A stretch of DNA of 16,643 nt from Methanobrevibacter sp. (lineage in GTDB: Archaea; Methanobacteriota; Methanobacteria; Methanobacteriales; Methanobacteriaceae), in contig JAUNXD010000014.1 in the NCBI GenBank assembly GCA_030539985.1, forward strand, positions 1 to 16,643, in the 5' to 3' direction. Below, in pieces: positions 1 to 7,294 of this stretch. The notes below the pieces were generated by a model, which saw nothing but the letters and a program-made list of their open reading frames with translations, did no database searches and was not told the DNA's origin. The position numbers and the translations under genes are program-made. How positions within the stretch are numbered: position 1 is the first letter of the stretch; each line of letters opens with the position of its first letter.

Positions 1-908
1 ATTACTCGCCCTATATTCAATCCGATGTGGCCTGCCCTGAGGCTTCTTTTTGAGGAATTCATGAACTGGCCTTCGCAGAATCCTCTGTTGAAAACCAAAT
101 CAATTTCTTCAGATGAGGTCTGCTTTCCGCTTTTTAATTTATTCAATGCTTTTCGGTAGTTGCTTACAACAATTGCCAGATATTCCTTTGATCTCATTCT
201 ACCTTCAATTTTGATGCAGCGAATATTCAGCTCTGAAATTTCCTTTAAACGTTTAAATAAGCTTAAATCACATGGTGATAAGTAATAATCCTGTTTTTTT
301 ATTCCGTCAATCCGGTATTTTTGACGACAAGGTTGTGCACAGGTTCCTCTGTTTCCACTTCTTCCACCTTTAAAACTGCTCATCAAGCATTGTCCCGAAT
401 ATGAATAGCATAATGCGCCATGAACAAATATTTCAAGTTCCATATCTGTTTTAAGATTTTTGATTTCTTCCGCTCTCATTTCACGAGGAAGAACAACTCT
501 TTTAATCCCCTTGCTTTCCAGGTAATTTAATTTCAGCTGATTTTCACATGTCATTTGTGTTGAGGCGTGAATTTTTAAATCAGGCAAATGTTTCCTTATT
601 AATTCAACCAATCCCAAATCCTGCACCAAAACAGCATCTGCACCCATTGCATATAATTTGGATAAATAATTCATCACATTTTCAAGTTCGCTTTCCTTGA
701 TTAGGGTGTTCACGGTAACGTAAACCCGGACATTGTGCATGTGTGCTATGTTTATCGCTTCCTCAATTTCATTCAATGTGAAATTCTCGGCGTATTTGCG
801 GGCACCATAGTTTTTGCCGGATAAATAAACCGCACTAGCTCCGGCATTTATTGCGACTTTCAGATGGTTCATTGACCCGACCGGTGCAAGCAATTCAGGT
901 ATTCTCAT
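1..908 (-). CDS. U32-family protein (TrhP/YegQ-like), C-terminus outside window
   Basis: The first 302 residues of a peptidase-U32-family protein; the rest lies beyond the left edge. Seen: the opening motif PELLAPVGS (4-12), GASAVYLSG (23-31), HASTQM (114-119), RVVLPRE (137-143), the cysteine-rich core GALCYSYSGQC then NRGTCAQPC (164-194) and IKIEGRM (232-238). The four cysteines C167, C174, C190 and C194 match the set that holds a [4Fe-4S] cluster in characterised U32 relatives. Known: bacterial members (TrhP, RlhA, UbiU/UbiV) are O2-independent hydroxylation enzymes acting on tRNA, rRNA or ubiquinone precursors, and the 'peptidase' name is largely historical. The archaeal substrate is unknown. 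The start ATG (908-906) overlaps the upstream gene's TGA as ATGA, and GAGG lies 7 nt upstream, so translation is probably coupled. Family call is secure; RNA hydroxylation is inferred. Confidence 0.9.
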   Translation of the reverse strand, partial: MRIPELLAPVGSMNHLKVAINAGASAVYLSGKNYGARKYAENFTLNEIEEAINIAHMHNVRVYVTVNTLIKESELENVMNYLSKLYAMGADAVLVQDLGLVELIRKHLPDLKIHASTQMTCENQLKLNYLESKGIKRVVLPREMRAEEIKNLKTDMELEIFVHGALCYSYSGQCLMSSFKGGRSGNRGTCAQPCRQKYRIDGIKKQDYYLSPCDLSLFKRLKEISELNIRCIKIEGRMRSKEYLAIVVSNYRKALNKLKSGKQTSSEEIDLVFNRGFCEGQFMNSSKRSLRAGHIGLNIGRV

Positions 909-3409
909 GATTTGTCCTCATGTAGTCTGCCTTCAATATAATTGCCCTTGTTGATGTAGGATTGTGAGAAATCCATAATCTGATATTTATATTCTGTTAA
1001 CTCATCCTGAAGCTTGTTTTTAAGGCTTTCATTATAAATTGACAGGATTTGTGATGTATATTTTTCATTGGAATATCTGCAGTCCAATATCAATGAATCA
1101 AGACCGAATTCCTTTATTTCATTAATCTCTTCAATCAGGCACAGGCAATCCTTGTTGATGATGTGGCTCTGTCTGTTATAGTCAAAGAATATTTTATATT
1201 TGAATTTTTTCCTTTTCTTATCTTCTAAGGTTGCATAATCGGCATCGTTTGATATTATGAAATCTTTGCCATCGTTTAAATTGGTGAAGTCGTCTTTACT
1301 TACAATAACTTCAAGGTTTCCATTGACAATCATTTCCAAATCAATGTTTCTGTCATGGTTTCTCAAGACAGTTTCCTTAATTTCATTGCCTGAAAGCTCT
1401 GATGATAAAATCAGTGATTTGAACCCTGCCGCATTCAGGTTATGCACGCAGAAGCTGTTCCACACATTAAGGTTATGGTTTCCATGAATTGAACAGTCGA
1501 ATATCTCACTCATTCCAGGCCAGTCGCCCATTACTGAAATGATTATTCCCTCATCCTGAAGTTCCTTGACTATCTCATTGCATTTTATTGCATCCTCTTC
1601 GGATATGAATGATGATAACACCCAAACGAACTCAGTTGGAGCGGCCATCAGACTGCCCTGCTTTAAAGTTTCCTTTATATTTTTAAAGTAATCATCGGGA
1701 TTGTTGTAGTGGCAGTTTCCATCAAAGTAAATTCTTTTCAGGTCAAATCCGGAAGTTGCCTTGATTTGAGAGATGTCATCAATGAATATTGACAGTTTCG
1801 GTGTTTTCTTTTTGATTTTACCAGGATTTCCTTCATAATCCTCAATGAATTTAGTCAAATCCTTACGCACTGCTTTTACTGATTTTTTGGTTGGAGTGTA
1901 GTGGTTCATTAAAAGTTCGGTTGCTGTGTCCAATATTTCACGCCTTATCTGATTGATTTCGCTGATTGGTATGAAAATGTCGTCAGGCATGTTGTTGAAT
2001 CGAATGTTTTCAATGTAAAATGGTGTTCCTCCAGTTTTTTTAAGCTGTTTTTCAATGGTTTCTTTACTGACCGGTTTATTTTTAGCCTTTTCGAATTTGT
2101 CCAGTGTCTTGTGTCTGAAATTAATCAGTTCATCATCAAGGTAATATTCAACTTTTGTAAACAGATTCAGGTTTTCATCCCATGTAAGGGACAGGCTGAT
2201 TCCAACATTGTTTTTGATGGTTTCCTTTTCAAATTGCTTTAGATATTCGTGGGTTGATTTGGAATAACTGATAAACACTTCGGTTCCGACCTTTACGAGA
2301 CGTGTTGTGTCGATTATGATTTCATTTTCATCCTGCTTTATGATGTTTTCAAGATAGATTCCCTTGATTTTTCCGTTGTATTTAAAGGCAATCCCGTCAC
2401 CAGGTTCCAAAATGACTGGAATTTCCTTGTTTTTAATCTCAATTGTAACTTTGGTGTCTTCAATATCCACAATGTCTCCGATGTATAATCCTTCATGGCC
2501 TGAATGGTCTCTTCCCATAACGTCTCCAGGCTTATCTCCCATCATGTATCCGTTGGTAAACTGTCTGTTGAAAACAAGGTGCAAATCTTTTTTATAGTCT
2601 CCCTCATTGCCGTCAATGAGGTTTCTGTAACTGTTTGTGATTGTTCCGATATAATCTCCGGATTTCATTCTCCCTTCCAGCTTAAGGGATTTGACTCCGG
2701 CATCTTCGATTGCTTTCAGATTATTGTATGTCGCAAGGTCGTGTGTTGACAGCAGGTATCCGTTTCCGATATTGTATCCTCTGTATTTCAAACGGTATTC
2801 TCTTCTGCAGGGTTGGGCACAGGCTCCACGGTTTCCGCTTCTGCCGCTGTTATAGGATGACATATAGCATTTTCCGCTTACACAATAGCATAGCGCTCCA
2901 TGGCCAAACACTTCAATGTCCATGTTGATATTGTCCTTTTTAAGCTGTTCTGTTGTCTGTCTGATTTGGTCAATTGTAACTTCCCTTGGAAGAACGACCC
3001 TTTTTATATTGTTTTTGGCAGCCCATTTTATTGATGAGTAATTGTTCAGCCCCATCTGTGTTGATGCATGAACCTCCAAATCTGGAATGAATGTTTTCAA
3101 AAGCCAGACCAGTCCGAAATCCTGTACGATTACTGCATCGACTCCAATCTGATATAGCTTGAACAAGTATTGTAAAACGTCAACAATCTCAAAGTTATTC
3201 ACTAACGTGTTTACGGTCACATGGATTTTTGCACCGTTCATATGAGCGTAATTCACTGCATTTTCTATTTCTTCGAAGCTGAAGTTTTTAGCATATGCTC
3301 TGGCACCATACTTTTGTCCGGCAATATAAACTGCATCCGCTCCGGCATTGACTGCTATTGTCAACACTTCGGGGGAACCTGCCGGAGCCAATAATTCTTC
3401 TAATACCAT
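905..3409 (-). CDS. U32-family protein with C-terminal extension (RlhA-like architecture)
   Basis: A long U32 protein of 834 aa. Seen, numbered from the chosen start: ELLAPAGSPE (5-14), ADAVYIAGQ (24-32), HASTQM (114-119), RVVLPREV (137-144), GHGALC...SGKC (169-181), NRGACAQPC (193-201) and LKLEGRMKS (242-250). The probable Fe-S cysteines are C174, C181, C197 and C201. About 550 further residues follow, compatible with the beta-barrel plus DUF3656-type region of E. coli RlhA, which hydroxylates 23S rRNA C2501. An in-frame ATG at 3439 would add 10 residues, but it has no ribosome-binding site. ATG 3409 has AAGGTG 10 nt upstream and places the family motif at the N-terminus, as in the downstream paralogue, so 3409 is preferred. 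It is the promoter-proximal gene of a two-gene operon. The RNA target in archaea is unknown; protease activity cannot be excluded but is less likely. Confidence 0.9.
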   Translation of the reverse strand: MVLEELLAPAGSPEVLTIAVNAGADAVYIAGQKYGARAYAKNFSFEEIENAVNYAHMNGAKIHVTVNTLVNNFEIVDVLQYLFKLYQIGVDAVIVQDFGLVWLLKTFIPDLEVHASTQMGLNNYSSIKWAAKNNIKRVVLPREVTIDQIRQTTEQLKKDNINMDIEVFGHGALCYCVSGKCYMSSYNSGRSGNRGACAQPCRREYRLKYRGYNIGNGYLLSTHDLATYNNLKAIEDAGVKSLKLEGRMKSGDYIGTITNSYRNLIDGNEGDYKKDLHLVFNRQFTNGYMMGDKPGDVMGRDHSGHEGLYIGDIVDIEDTKVTIEIKNKEIPVILEPGDGIAFKYNGKIKGIYLENIIKQDENEIIIDTTRLVKVGTEVFISYSKSTHEYLKQFEKETIKNNVGISLSLTWDENLNLFTKVEYYLDDELINFRHKTLDKFEKAKNKPVSKETIEKQLKKTGGTPFYIENIRFNNMPDDIFIPISEINQIRREILDTATELLMNHYTPTKKSVKAVRKDLTKFIEDYEGNPGKIKKKTPKLSIFIDDISQIKATSGFDLKRIYFDGNCHYNNPDDYFKNIKETLKQGSLMAAPTEFVWVLSSFISEEDAIKCNEIVKELQDEGIIISVMGDWPGMSEIFDCSIHGNHNLNVWNSFCVHNLNAAGFKSLILSSELSGNEIKETVLRNHDRNIDLEMIVNGNLEVIVSKDDFTNLNDGKDFIISNDADYATLEDKKRKKFKYKIFFDYNRQSHIINKDCLCLIEEINEIKEFGLDSLILDCRYSNEKYTSQILSIYNESLKNKLQDELTEYKYQIMDFSQSYINKGNYIEGRLHEDKS

Positions 3410-3455
3410 TTTAATTTTACACCTTGATTGTTTATACATTAATATCTTTGGAATT

Positions 3456-3470
3456 AATTATATATTAAAG
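3456..3470. promoter_or_regulatory. Shared AT-rich TATA element between divergent U32 operon and tmk
   Basis: The 79-bp divergent gap has one strong TATA-like stretch, TTATATATT on plus (3458-3466), which also reads as a TATA box on minus. Its centre (about 3462) is 27 bp from the tmk ATG, so the tmk transcript would begin at or near its start codon; no Shine-Dalgarno precedes tmk. On minus the predicted transcription start falls near 3438, leaving a short leader that contains AAGGTG for the U32 gene. The placement is visible in the sequence; promoter activity is inferred. Confidence 0.5.
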
Positions 3471-3488
3471 TAAAACATATTCTATCAT

Positions 3489-4067
3489 ATGTATATAGTT
3501 TTTGAAGGAATTGACGGTGCAGGAAAAACAACCCAAATTCAAATGTTAAAGGAATGGCTGGAAGCAAACGGTTTTAGGGTTGAAACACTGGTTGAACCGA
3601 CCGATTCTGAAGTCGGAAGATTAATTAGACGTATTTTAGAACGTCCTGATGCTCAAAGTGAAGGTGTTCAAAGAGTATTGGCTCTGCTTTTTGCAGCCGA
3701 CAGAATGGAAATAATGAACAGACTGGAGGATGAATCCAAAATCATCATTTCAGACAGGTCATTCATCTCATCTCTTGTTTATCAGGATGATCCTGAATGG
3801 GTGAGCGTTTTAAATAAATATGCCAAAAGGCCGGACTTGCTGATACTGATGGATCTTGACGTTAAAACATCGGTTGCAAGGACTGAGGGTAAGGATACCT
3901 TTGAAAATGAGGAGTTTTTAACAGTTACCAGACAAAAATATTTGGAATTGTCCAAGGATTATACCTGTGAAATAATTGACGCCACCAACGGTATAAACAA
4001 GGTTTCTTCAGATGTCAAAAAGGCGGTTGCACCATATTTGGGAGTTTGTCCAGATTGTATTTTGTGA
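3489..4067 (+). CDS. tmk: Thymidylate kinase (dTMP kinase)
   Basis: Phosphorylates dTMP to dTDP with ATP, the step between thymidylate synthesis and dTTP; cytosolic. The 192 residues show the P-loop GIDGAGKTT (7-15), EPTDS (36-40), the DRS motif (D89-R90-S91) preceded by a hydrophobic strand, and a lid segment RTEGKD (131-136). Length is slightly under the usual 200-210. The start is the ATG at 3489, which puts the P-loop strand (YIVFEG) at the N-terminus. There is no Shine-Dalgarno, and a TATA element lies 27 bp upstream, so the mRNA may be leaderless. The protein ends in CPDC plus two residues, an unusual C-terminal CxxC. The ferredoxin-like gene follows after 33 bp and is probably cotranscribed. 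Confidence 0.93.
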   Translation: MYIVFEGIDGAGKTTQIQMLKEWLEANGFRVETLVEPTDSEVGRLIRRILERPDAQSEGVQRVLALLFAADRMEIMNRLEDESKIIISDRSFISSLVYQDDPEWVSVLNKYAKRPDLLILMDLDVKTSVARTEGKDTFENEEFLTVTRQKYLELSKDYTCEIIDATNGINKVSSDVKKAVAPYLGVCPDCIL

Positions 4068-4100
4068 ATTGAGAAAAAAATAATATTCTATGGTGATAAT

Positions 4101-4337
4101 ATGTCAGTCAAAGAGGAGTTAATCAACAAAGGATACAAAGCCTATGAAAATGATGAGATAATCGTTTTTTGGAAACCTGATTTGTGCGAACATGCAGCGG
4201 AATGCCTGCGAGGCAATGATAAGGTCTTTGATGTTTCAAGAAGGCCTTGGGTTGACGTATCCCAGGCTCCAGCAACAGAAATTGCTGAAATCATTGATAA
4301 ATGCCCATCAGGGGCACTCAAATATGAACTTAAATAA
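4101..4337 (+). CDS. Small Fe-S protein, divergent 4Fe-4S mono-cluster domain (Fer4_19-like)
   Basis: A 78-aa single-domain protein. Seen: LCEHAAEC (28-35), VFDVSRRPWVDV (42-53) and KCPSGALKY (67-75). This order (CxHxxxC, then VFD..RPW, then CPSGAL) is the signature of the small mono-cluster ferredoxin-like family PF06902 (Fer4_19). Candidate ligands are C29, C35 and C68, with H31 as the only other conserved candidate; there are only three cysteines, so a fourth ligand is not obvious. The family is thought to bind one Fe-S cluster, but its redox partner is not known. GGTGAT lies just upstream of the ATG and acts as the ribosome-binding site. It follows tmk by 33 bp on the same strand, yet nothing links its chemistry to dTMP phosphorylation. 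Family assignment is fairly sure; the role is unknown. Confidence 0.82.
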   Translation: MSVKEELINKGYKAYENDEIIVFWKPDLCEHAAECLRGNDKVFDVSRRPWVDVSQAPATEIAEIIDKCPSGALKYELK

Positions 4338-4363
4338 TATTTTTAAAAAAATAAGTGGGGAGA
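4338..4363. terminator. Bidirectional AT-rich terminator between convergent genes
   Basis: The 26-bp gap between two convergent stop codons contains TTTTT (4340-4344) followed directly by seven A (4345-4351). A transcript from either side therefore meets a U-run, the main termination signal in archaea. Inferred from composition and position only. Confidence 0.5.
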
Positions 4364-4576
4364 TTACTTATCTCCTTCCAATTCTTTTAATCTTTCGCGA
4401 ATTGCATTTTCCAAAAACGCTCTTGTCTTTACAAGCTCATCATATTCGCCAATTATCTTAGGGCCAAATTCACCATGTTCCAGTTTGATGTCGAATTTTT
4501 CAAAAGCGTGTGCAAGCATCTGTTCGCCAACGCCATTAGGTATGCCCATTTCGAATTCTTCTTTTTCTTCTACCAT
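4364..4576 (-). CDS. Conserved-looking small acidic protein of unknown function (70 aa)
   Basis: I do not recognise this protein. It has 70 residues rich in Glu and Lys, no cysteine and no membrane segment. A short central part contains Gly and Pro (GIPNGVGEQ, 11-19; GEFGPKIIGEYDE, 35-47), and the C-terminus is a predicted charged helix. It looks like a real gene for two reasons. Its ATG (4576-4574) overlaps the TyrRS TGA by one base, as TGATG. It also has a very good ribosome-binding site, GGAGG, 7 nt upstream inside the TyrRS coding end. It is the last gene of the aIF2-beta/NMD3/TyrRS operon, so a translation-related role is a guess from context only. Confidence 0.75.
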   Translation of the reverse strand: MVEEKEEFEMGIPNGVGEQMLAHAFEKFDIKLEHGEFGPKIIGEYDELVKTRAFLENAIRERLKELEGDK

Positions 4577-5538
4577 CAGTTTTCCTCCATATATTCTCTT
4601 ACAGGAGCAAAGAATTCAATTAAGAAGTCTTTAATTCCATTTTTCAAATCCATTGGATGTAAGTTGCCTTCAGAGAAGTCTTTAATTAACTCGTCATGTG
4701 TAAGTTCAATGTCTCCACCGAACTTTTCAGGCCTTTTAATAAGTAAAGTATCTTGATTTGGGAAAACAAAAGTTTCTGCAATTTCTATCATAGGATTTCC
4801 TTCAACTTCGCCCTGTGGACAGAAACTTTTCTTGATTTTTTTAGCAATTGTCTCAACGGAATCATCAACGGCAATGTAGTTTCCTTTACTTGAGCTCATT
4901 TTTGCATCGCCGTCAAGGCCATGCAACAATGGGGTGTGAATACATACAGGTACGTTTTCCCCAATTTTTTCAAGGTTTTCACGAGCAAGCATCTGGATTT
5001 TTCTCTGTTCCATTCCTCCAAGTGCAATATCAACTTCTAAAGCGGCCATATCTACAGTCTGCATAATAGGATAAATCACACTGGCCACTTTCGGATTGTC
5101 GTCTGCACGGCTTACCTGATCCATACTTCTTCTGGCTCTCTTTAATGTGGTCATAGTTGCTAATTGATAAACTTTATCGGTATAATCAGGTTCTAACTGG
5201 AAAGATGAGCCTAAAACATATTCTGTAGTTTCATCAAGACCGAGGGCCTGGAAACATTTTTTATTGTACTCTGCAGTTTCAGCTATCTCTTCAACAGTTC
5301 CTTTTCCATTTAAAAACGCATGGTAATCCGCCAAAAGGATTTTGATTTTAAAACCTAACTTCTGCAATTGTTTTAACTTCTGCACGGTTACTGCATGTCC
5401 CAAATGGATTTTACCTGAAGGTTCATAACCTGTATAAGCTATAGGTTGGTCTTTTTCAAGCACTTCCTTTAATTCATCAGTGTCTATAACTTCTAAGGTT
5501 CCTTCTTCGATTAATTGAATTTTCTCTTCAATATTCAT
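4576..5538 (-). CDS. tyrS: Tyrosyl-tRNA synthetase (archaeal/eukaryal type)
   Basis: Charges tRNA-Tyr with tyrosine in the cytosol. The 320-aa class I synthetase has the HIGH-type motif HLGH (45-48) within EPSGKIHLGH and KMSSS (213-217) within LDGDAKMSSSKGN. By comparison with the M. jannaschii enzyme the tyrosine pocket is present: Y35, Y156, Q160, D163 and the GGMEQRK segment (174-180). The short length without a bacterial S4 tail, and the archaeal-type core, fit the archaeal family (about 305-330 aa). The start ATG at 5538 has GTGAT a few bases upstream, at the end of the NMD3 gene. It lies 8 bp downstream of NMD3 and overlaps the next gene by one base, so it is firmly within the operon. 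Confidence 0.97.
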   Translation of the reverse strand: MNIEEKIQLIEEGTLEVIDTDELKEVLEKDQPIAYTGYEPSGKIHLGHAVTVQKLKQLQKLGFKIKILLADYHAFLNGKGTVEEIAETAEYNKKCFQALGLDETTEYVLGSSFQLEPDYTDKVYQLATMTTLKRARRSMDQVSRADDNPKVASVIYPIMQTVDMAALEVDIALGGMEQRKIQMLARENLEKIGENVPVCIHTPLLHGLDGDAKMSSSKGNYIAVDDSVETIAKKIKKSFCPQGEVEGNPMIEIAETFVFPNQDTLLIKRPEKFGGDIELTHDELIKDFSEGNLHPMDLKNGIKDFLIEFFAPVREYMEEN

Positions 5539-5546
5539 TTTATCAC

Positions 5547-6590
5547 TTAAATCAATAAATAAACGTTATTTTCAATTCTAATGAGATTTATCTCCTGTCC
5601 GGCATTCAGTTTATTGTATTCCTCGGTCATATTTATGTCCAATGTGGAATAGTCAATCGGATCGAGTATCTGTATGAATTGAGGGGATTTTGAAATGATT
5701 GTTGCGGTCTCTATATCCTCTGATTTTTTAACAAGCTTAATGTTTTCCATATTTTTCATTGGAATATTATGCTTTTTGGCTGTTGAAATGTCCACTCCAA
5801 CAACGCTGCTTTTGCTGATGCTTTTAACCTGTAAAATCTTGTCTTCAAAGTCAATAAAATCATTAATTTCAAATTCAGGAATTCTGACTGAAATCCAAAC
5901 TCTGTAAAGTCCTTTTCCGGTGGATTTGTCTTCACTGATAAGCCTTGGAGATTCCTTTACAATGCCTCCAAACTCTTCTGTCAGGGCTTCAGCCACCTTA
6001 TGGCCTGTCTTAAAGGATCCTATATAATAGTCATAACCTTCCTTTAGCTTTGCAATCTGAGGACAATAAGCCAGTTTATCGCTTTTGGATTGTTTTACTA
6101 ATGTTCTTTCTACAATTTCATCGGCTTTGGCATATTCTTCGGTTTTTATCTCTCTTGAATCGGCTCTGAATTGAACTACAGTTTCATAATAACCTGACTG
6201 TATTTTGCTGCAGGTAGGACAAACTGTTTTGAGGATTTTGACTTCACAGTCATGCGTCTCTTCAATTCGGGTTCCATGAACTTCTCCGATAACTTCAACA
6301 TAACATGAGGATATTGTGCCCTTGATCTGGTCTATTTCAAGGTTGATGATTTCATTTTCAACTTCGTCAGCGATTTTGATGTTTCTCTCAAGTGCTCTGT
6401 AAATGATTTCCTCTTCGGGAATGAATTCATCGCTCCATTTACCCTCTTCGAGTTTGCTGTTGCAGTGGCTGCATATTTGAACTTCAATGCGTTCAGGTAT
6501 TTCAATCATCTGAAATTCTTTTAAAAAACAGTCTATGCAGATGTCTCCAACCATTTCTTTGTCTGTACTTCCGCACTCTGGACAAAACAT
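5547..6590 (-). CDS. NMD3 family ribosome-associated zinc-ribbon protein
   Basis: A 347-aa archaeal homologue of eukaryotic NMD3. Seen: an N-terminal array of CxxC pairs, C3/C6, C18/C21, C40/C43 and C124/C127 (VCPTC), consistent with zinc ribbons. A mixed alpha/beta body follows and a beta-rich C-terminal part. In eukaryotes NMD3 binds the large subunit and serves as its nuclear export adaptor; archaea have no nuclear export, so a role in large-subunit maturation or anti-association is inferred, not shown. Start ATG 6590 has GAGAT just upstream. It lies 32 bp after aIF2-beta, in a leader containing two T-runs, and 8 bp before TyrRS. No NMD3-typical element appears to be missing. Confidence 0.92.
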   Translation of the reverse strand: MFCPECGSTDKEMVGDICIDCFLKEFQMIEIPERIEVQICSHCNSKLEEGKWSDEFIPEEEIIYRALERNIKIADEVENEIINLEIDQIKGTISSCYVEVIGEVHGTRIEETHDCEVKILKTVCPTCSKIQSGYYETVVQFRADSREIKTEEYAKADEIVERTLVKQSKSDKLAYCPQIAKLKEGYDYYIGSFKTGHKVAEALTEEFGGIVKESPRLISEDKSTGKGLYRVWISVRIPEFEINDFIDFEDKILQVKSISKSSVVGVDISTAKKHNIPMKNMENIKLVKKSEDIETATIISKSPQFIQILDPIDYSTLDINMTEEYNKLNAGQEINLIRIENNVYLLI

Positions 6591-6622
6591 ATTATCTCAA
6601 AAAAATAAGTAAAAAAGTAGAA
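6591..6622 (-). terminator. Possible U-rich partial terminator between aIF2-beta and NMD3
   Basis: Read on minus, the 32-nt gap holds T6 then T7 before the NMD3 ribosome-binding site. U-runs of this kind terminate archaeal transcription, so some transcripts may end after aIF2-beta, giving it higher expression than NMD3 and TyrRS. I saw no separate NMD3 promoter here. Weak call. Confidence 0.3.
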
Positions 6623-7030
6623 TTATAATGATTTTAAAGGTGCTGTTGCACCGCATGCAGCACATTTAAGTAAGAATATTCTACCTTCTCTGATAATTCT
6701 TGTATCAGGTCTGTTACATTCGTGACAAATAACATATTTGTCTACATAATCTTCAATTCTTTCATTGATTAGGTAATGGGTAAATTTACCCTGTAAAATT
6801 GCTCTTTGACCTTCAATATTTCCTGCAGTACCTAATTCTCTCATCAGGAATTTCAATAAATGCTGAGGGTCTCTGTTTAAACCTTCTGCAACATCTTTAA
6901 AGTTTTTGATGAAAGTTCTATTACCTTGGATATCTGAATAAGCTTTAGGGATTTTGAATCTTTTGTGTTCAAATACTTCAGGAGGTAATTGGTCTATTGC
7001 TCTTTCTAATAAATCTTCATATTTATCCAT
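6623..7030 (-). CDS. Translation initiation factor aIF2 subunit beta
   Basis: The beta subunit of the heterotrimeric GTPase aIF2, which brings initiator Met-tRNA to the small ribosomal subunit. The 135 aa match the archaeal family length. Seen: an N-terminal helix typical of the gamma-binding region, a central alpha/beta domain with NRTFIKNF (37-44) and LLKFLMRELGTAG (58-70), and a C-terminal zinc ribbon with CHEC (C102, C105) and CAAC (C123, C126). The start ATG 7030 has AAGGAGAG upstream, the strongest ribosome-binding site in the window, consistent with high expression. It is the first gene of the operon continuing into NMD3, TyrRS and the 70-aa protein. Confidence 0.97.
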   Translation of the reverse strand: MDKYEDLLERAIDQLPPEVFEHKRFKIPKAYSDIQGNRTFIKNFKDVAEGLNRDPQHLLKFLMRELGTAGNIEGQRAILQGKFTHYLINERIEDYVDKYVICHECNRPDTRIIREGRIFLLKCAACGATAPLKSL

Positions 7031-7064
7031 AATTATCTCTCCTTATAAAAATTAGTATAAGTAT

Positions 7065-7073
7065 AATATATTA
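7065..7073 (-). promoter_or_regulatory. TATA box for the aIF2-beta operon
   Basis: On minus, TTAATATATT lies about 35-43 nt upstream of the aIF2-beta ATG. A start site about 25 nt downstream would leave a leader of roughly 12 nt containing the AAGGAGAG ribosome-binding site. Position and sequence fit; activity is inferred. Confidence 0.5.
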
Positions 7074-7173
7074 AGTTTAGTTTTAATGTTATATTAATGT
7101 ATTGTTATTTTAAAAAAATCAAATAATTTTACGTACTATTGTTTTAAATAGTTTATCAGCTTGATGGATTTTG

Positions 7174-7205
7174 TATTTTTGGTTTTTGATGAAAAAACAA
7201 AAATA
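7174..7205. repeat. Imperfect inverted repeat (hairpin) in the adhesin/aIF2-beta gap
   Basis: TATTTTTG (7174-7181) and CAAAAATA (7198-7205) are exact inverse complements. After one mismatch, TTTTT (7183-7187) pairs with AAAAA (7192-7196) around a GATG loop. It lies between the 3' end of the first surface-protein gene and the aIF2-beta promoter, so it could be a backup terminator. The AT content makes chance occurrence plausible. The rest of the 255-bp gap shows nothing else apart from the terminator and TATA box listed separately. Confidence 0.4.
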
Positions 7206-7258
7206 GAAGTGTCAGTTATAATTTTTGTGATGTTTATTGAATGATTTAAAAAAATAAG

Positions 7259-7294
7259 AAAAAATAAGGAGTTTAATAATTGTCCTTATTTTTT
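7259..7294 (-). terminator. Hairpin terminator embedding the adhesin stop codon
   Basis: A perfect 12-bp inverted repeat, left arm 7259-7270 and right arm 7283-7294, with a 12-nt loop. In the minus transcript the first arm contains the last codons and the TAA (7288-7286), and the second arm runs into U-rich sequence. It resembles an intrinsic terminator whose stem starts within the coding region. Confidence 0.6.

Noticed and set aside
3410..3439. Upstream ATG for the long U32 protein
   Set aside because: No ribosome-binding site, predicted transcription start at or beyond it, and family motif alignment favours ATG 3409.
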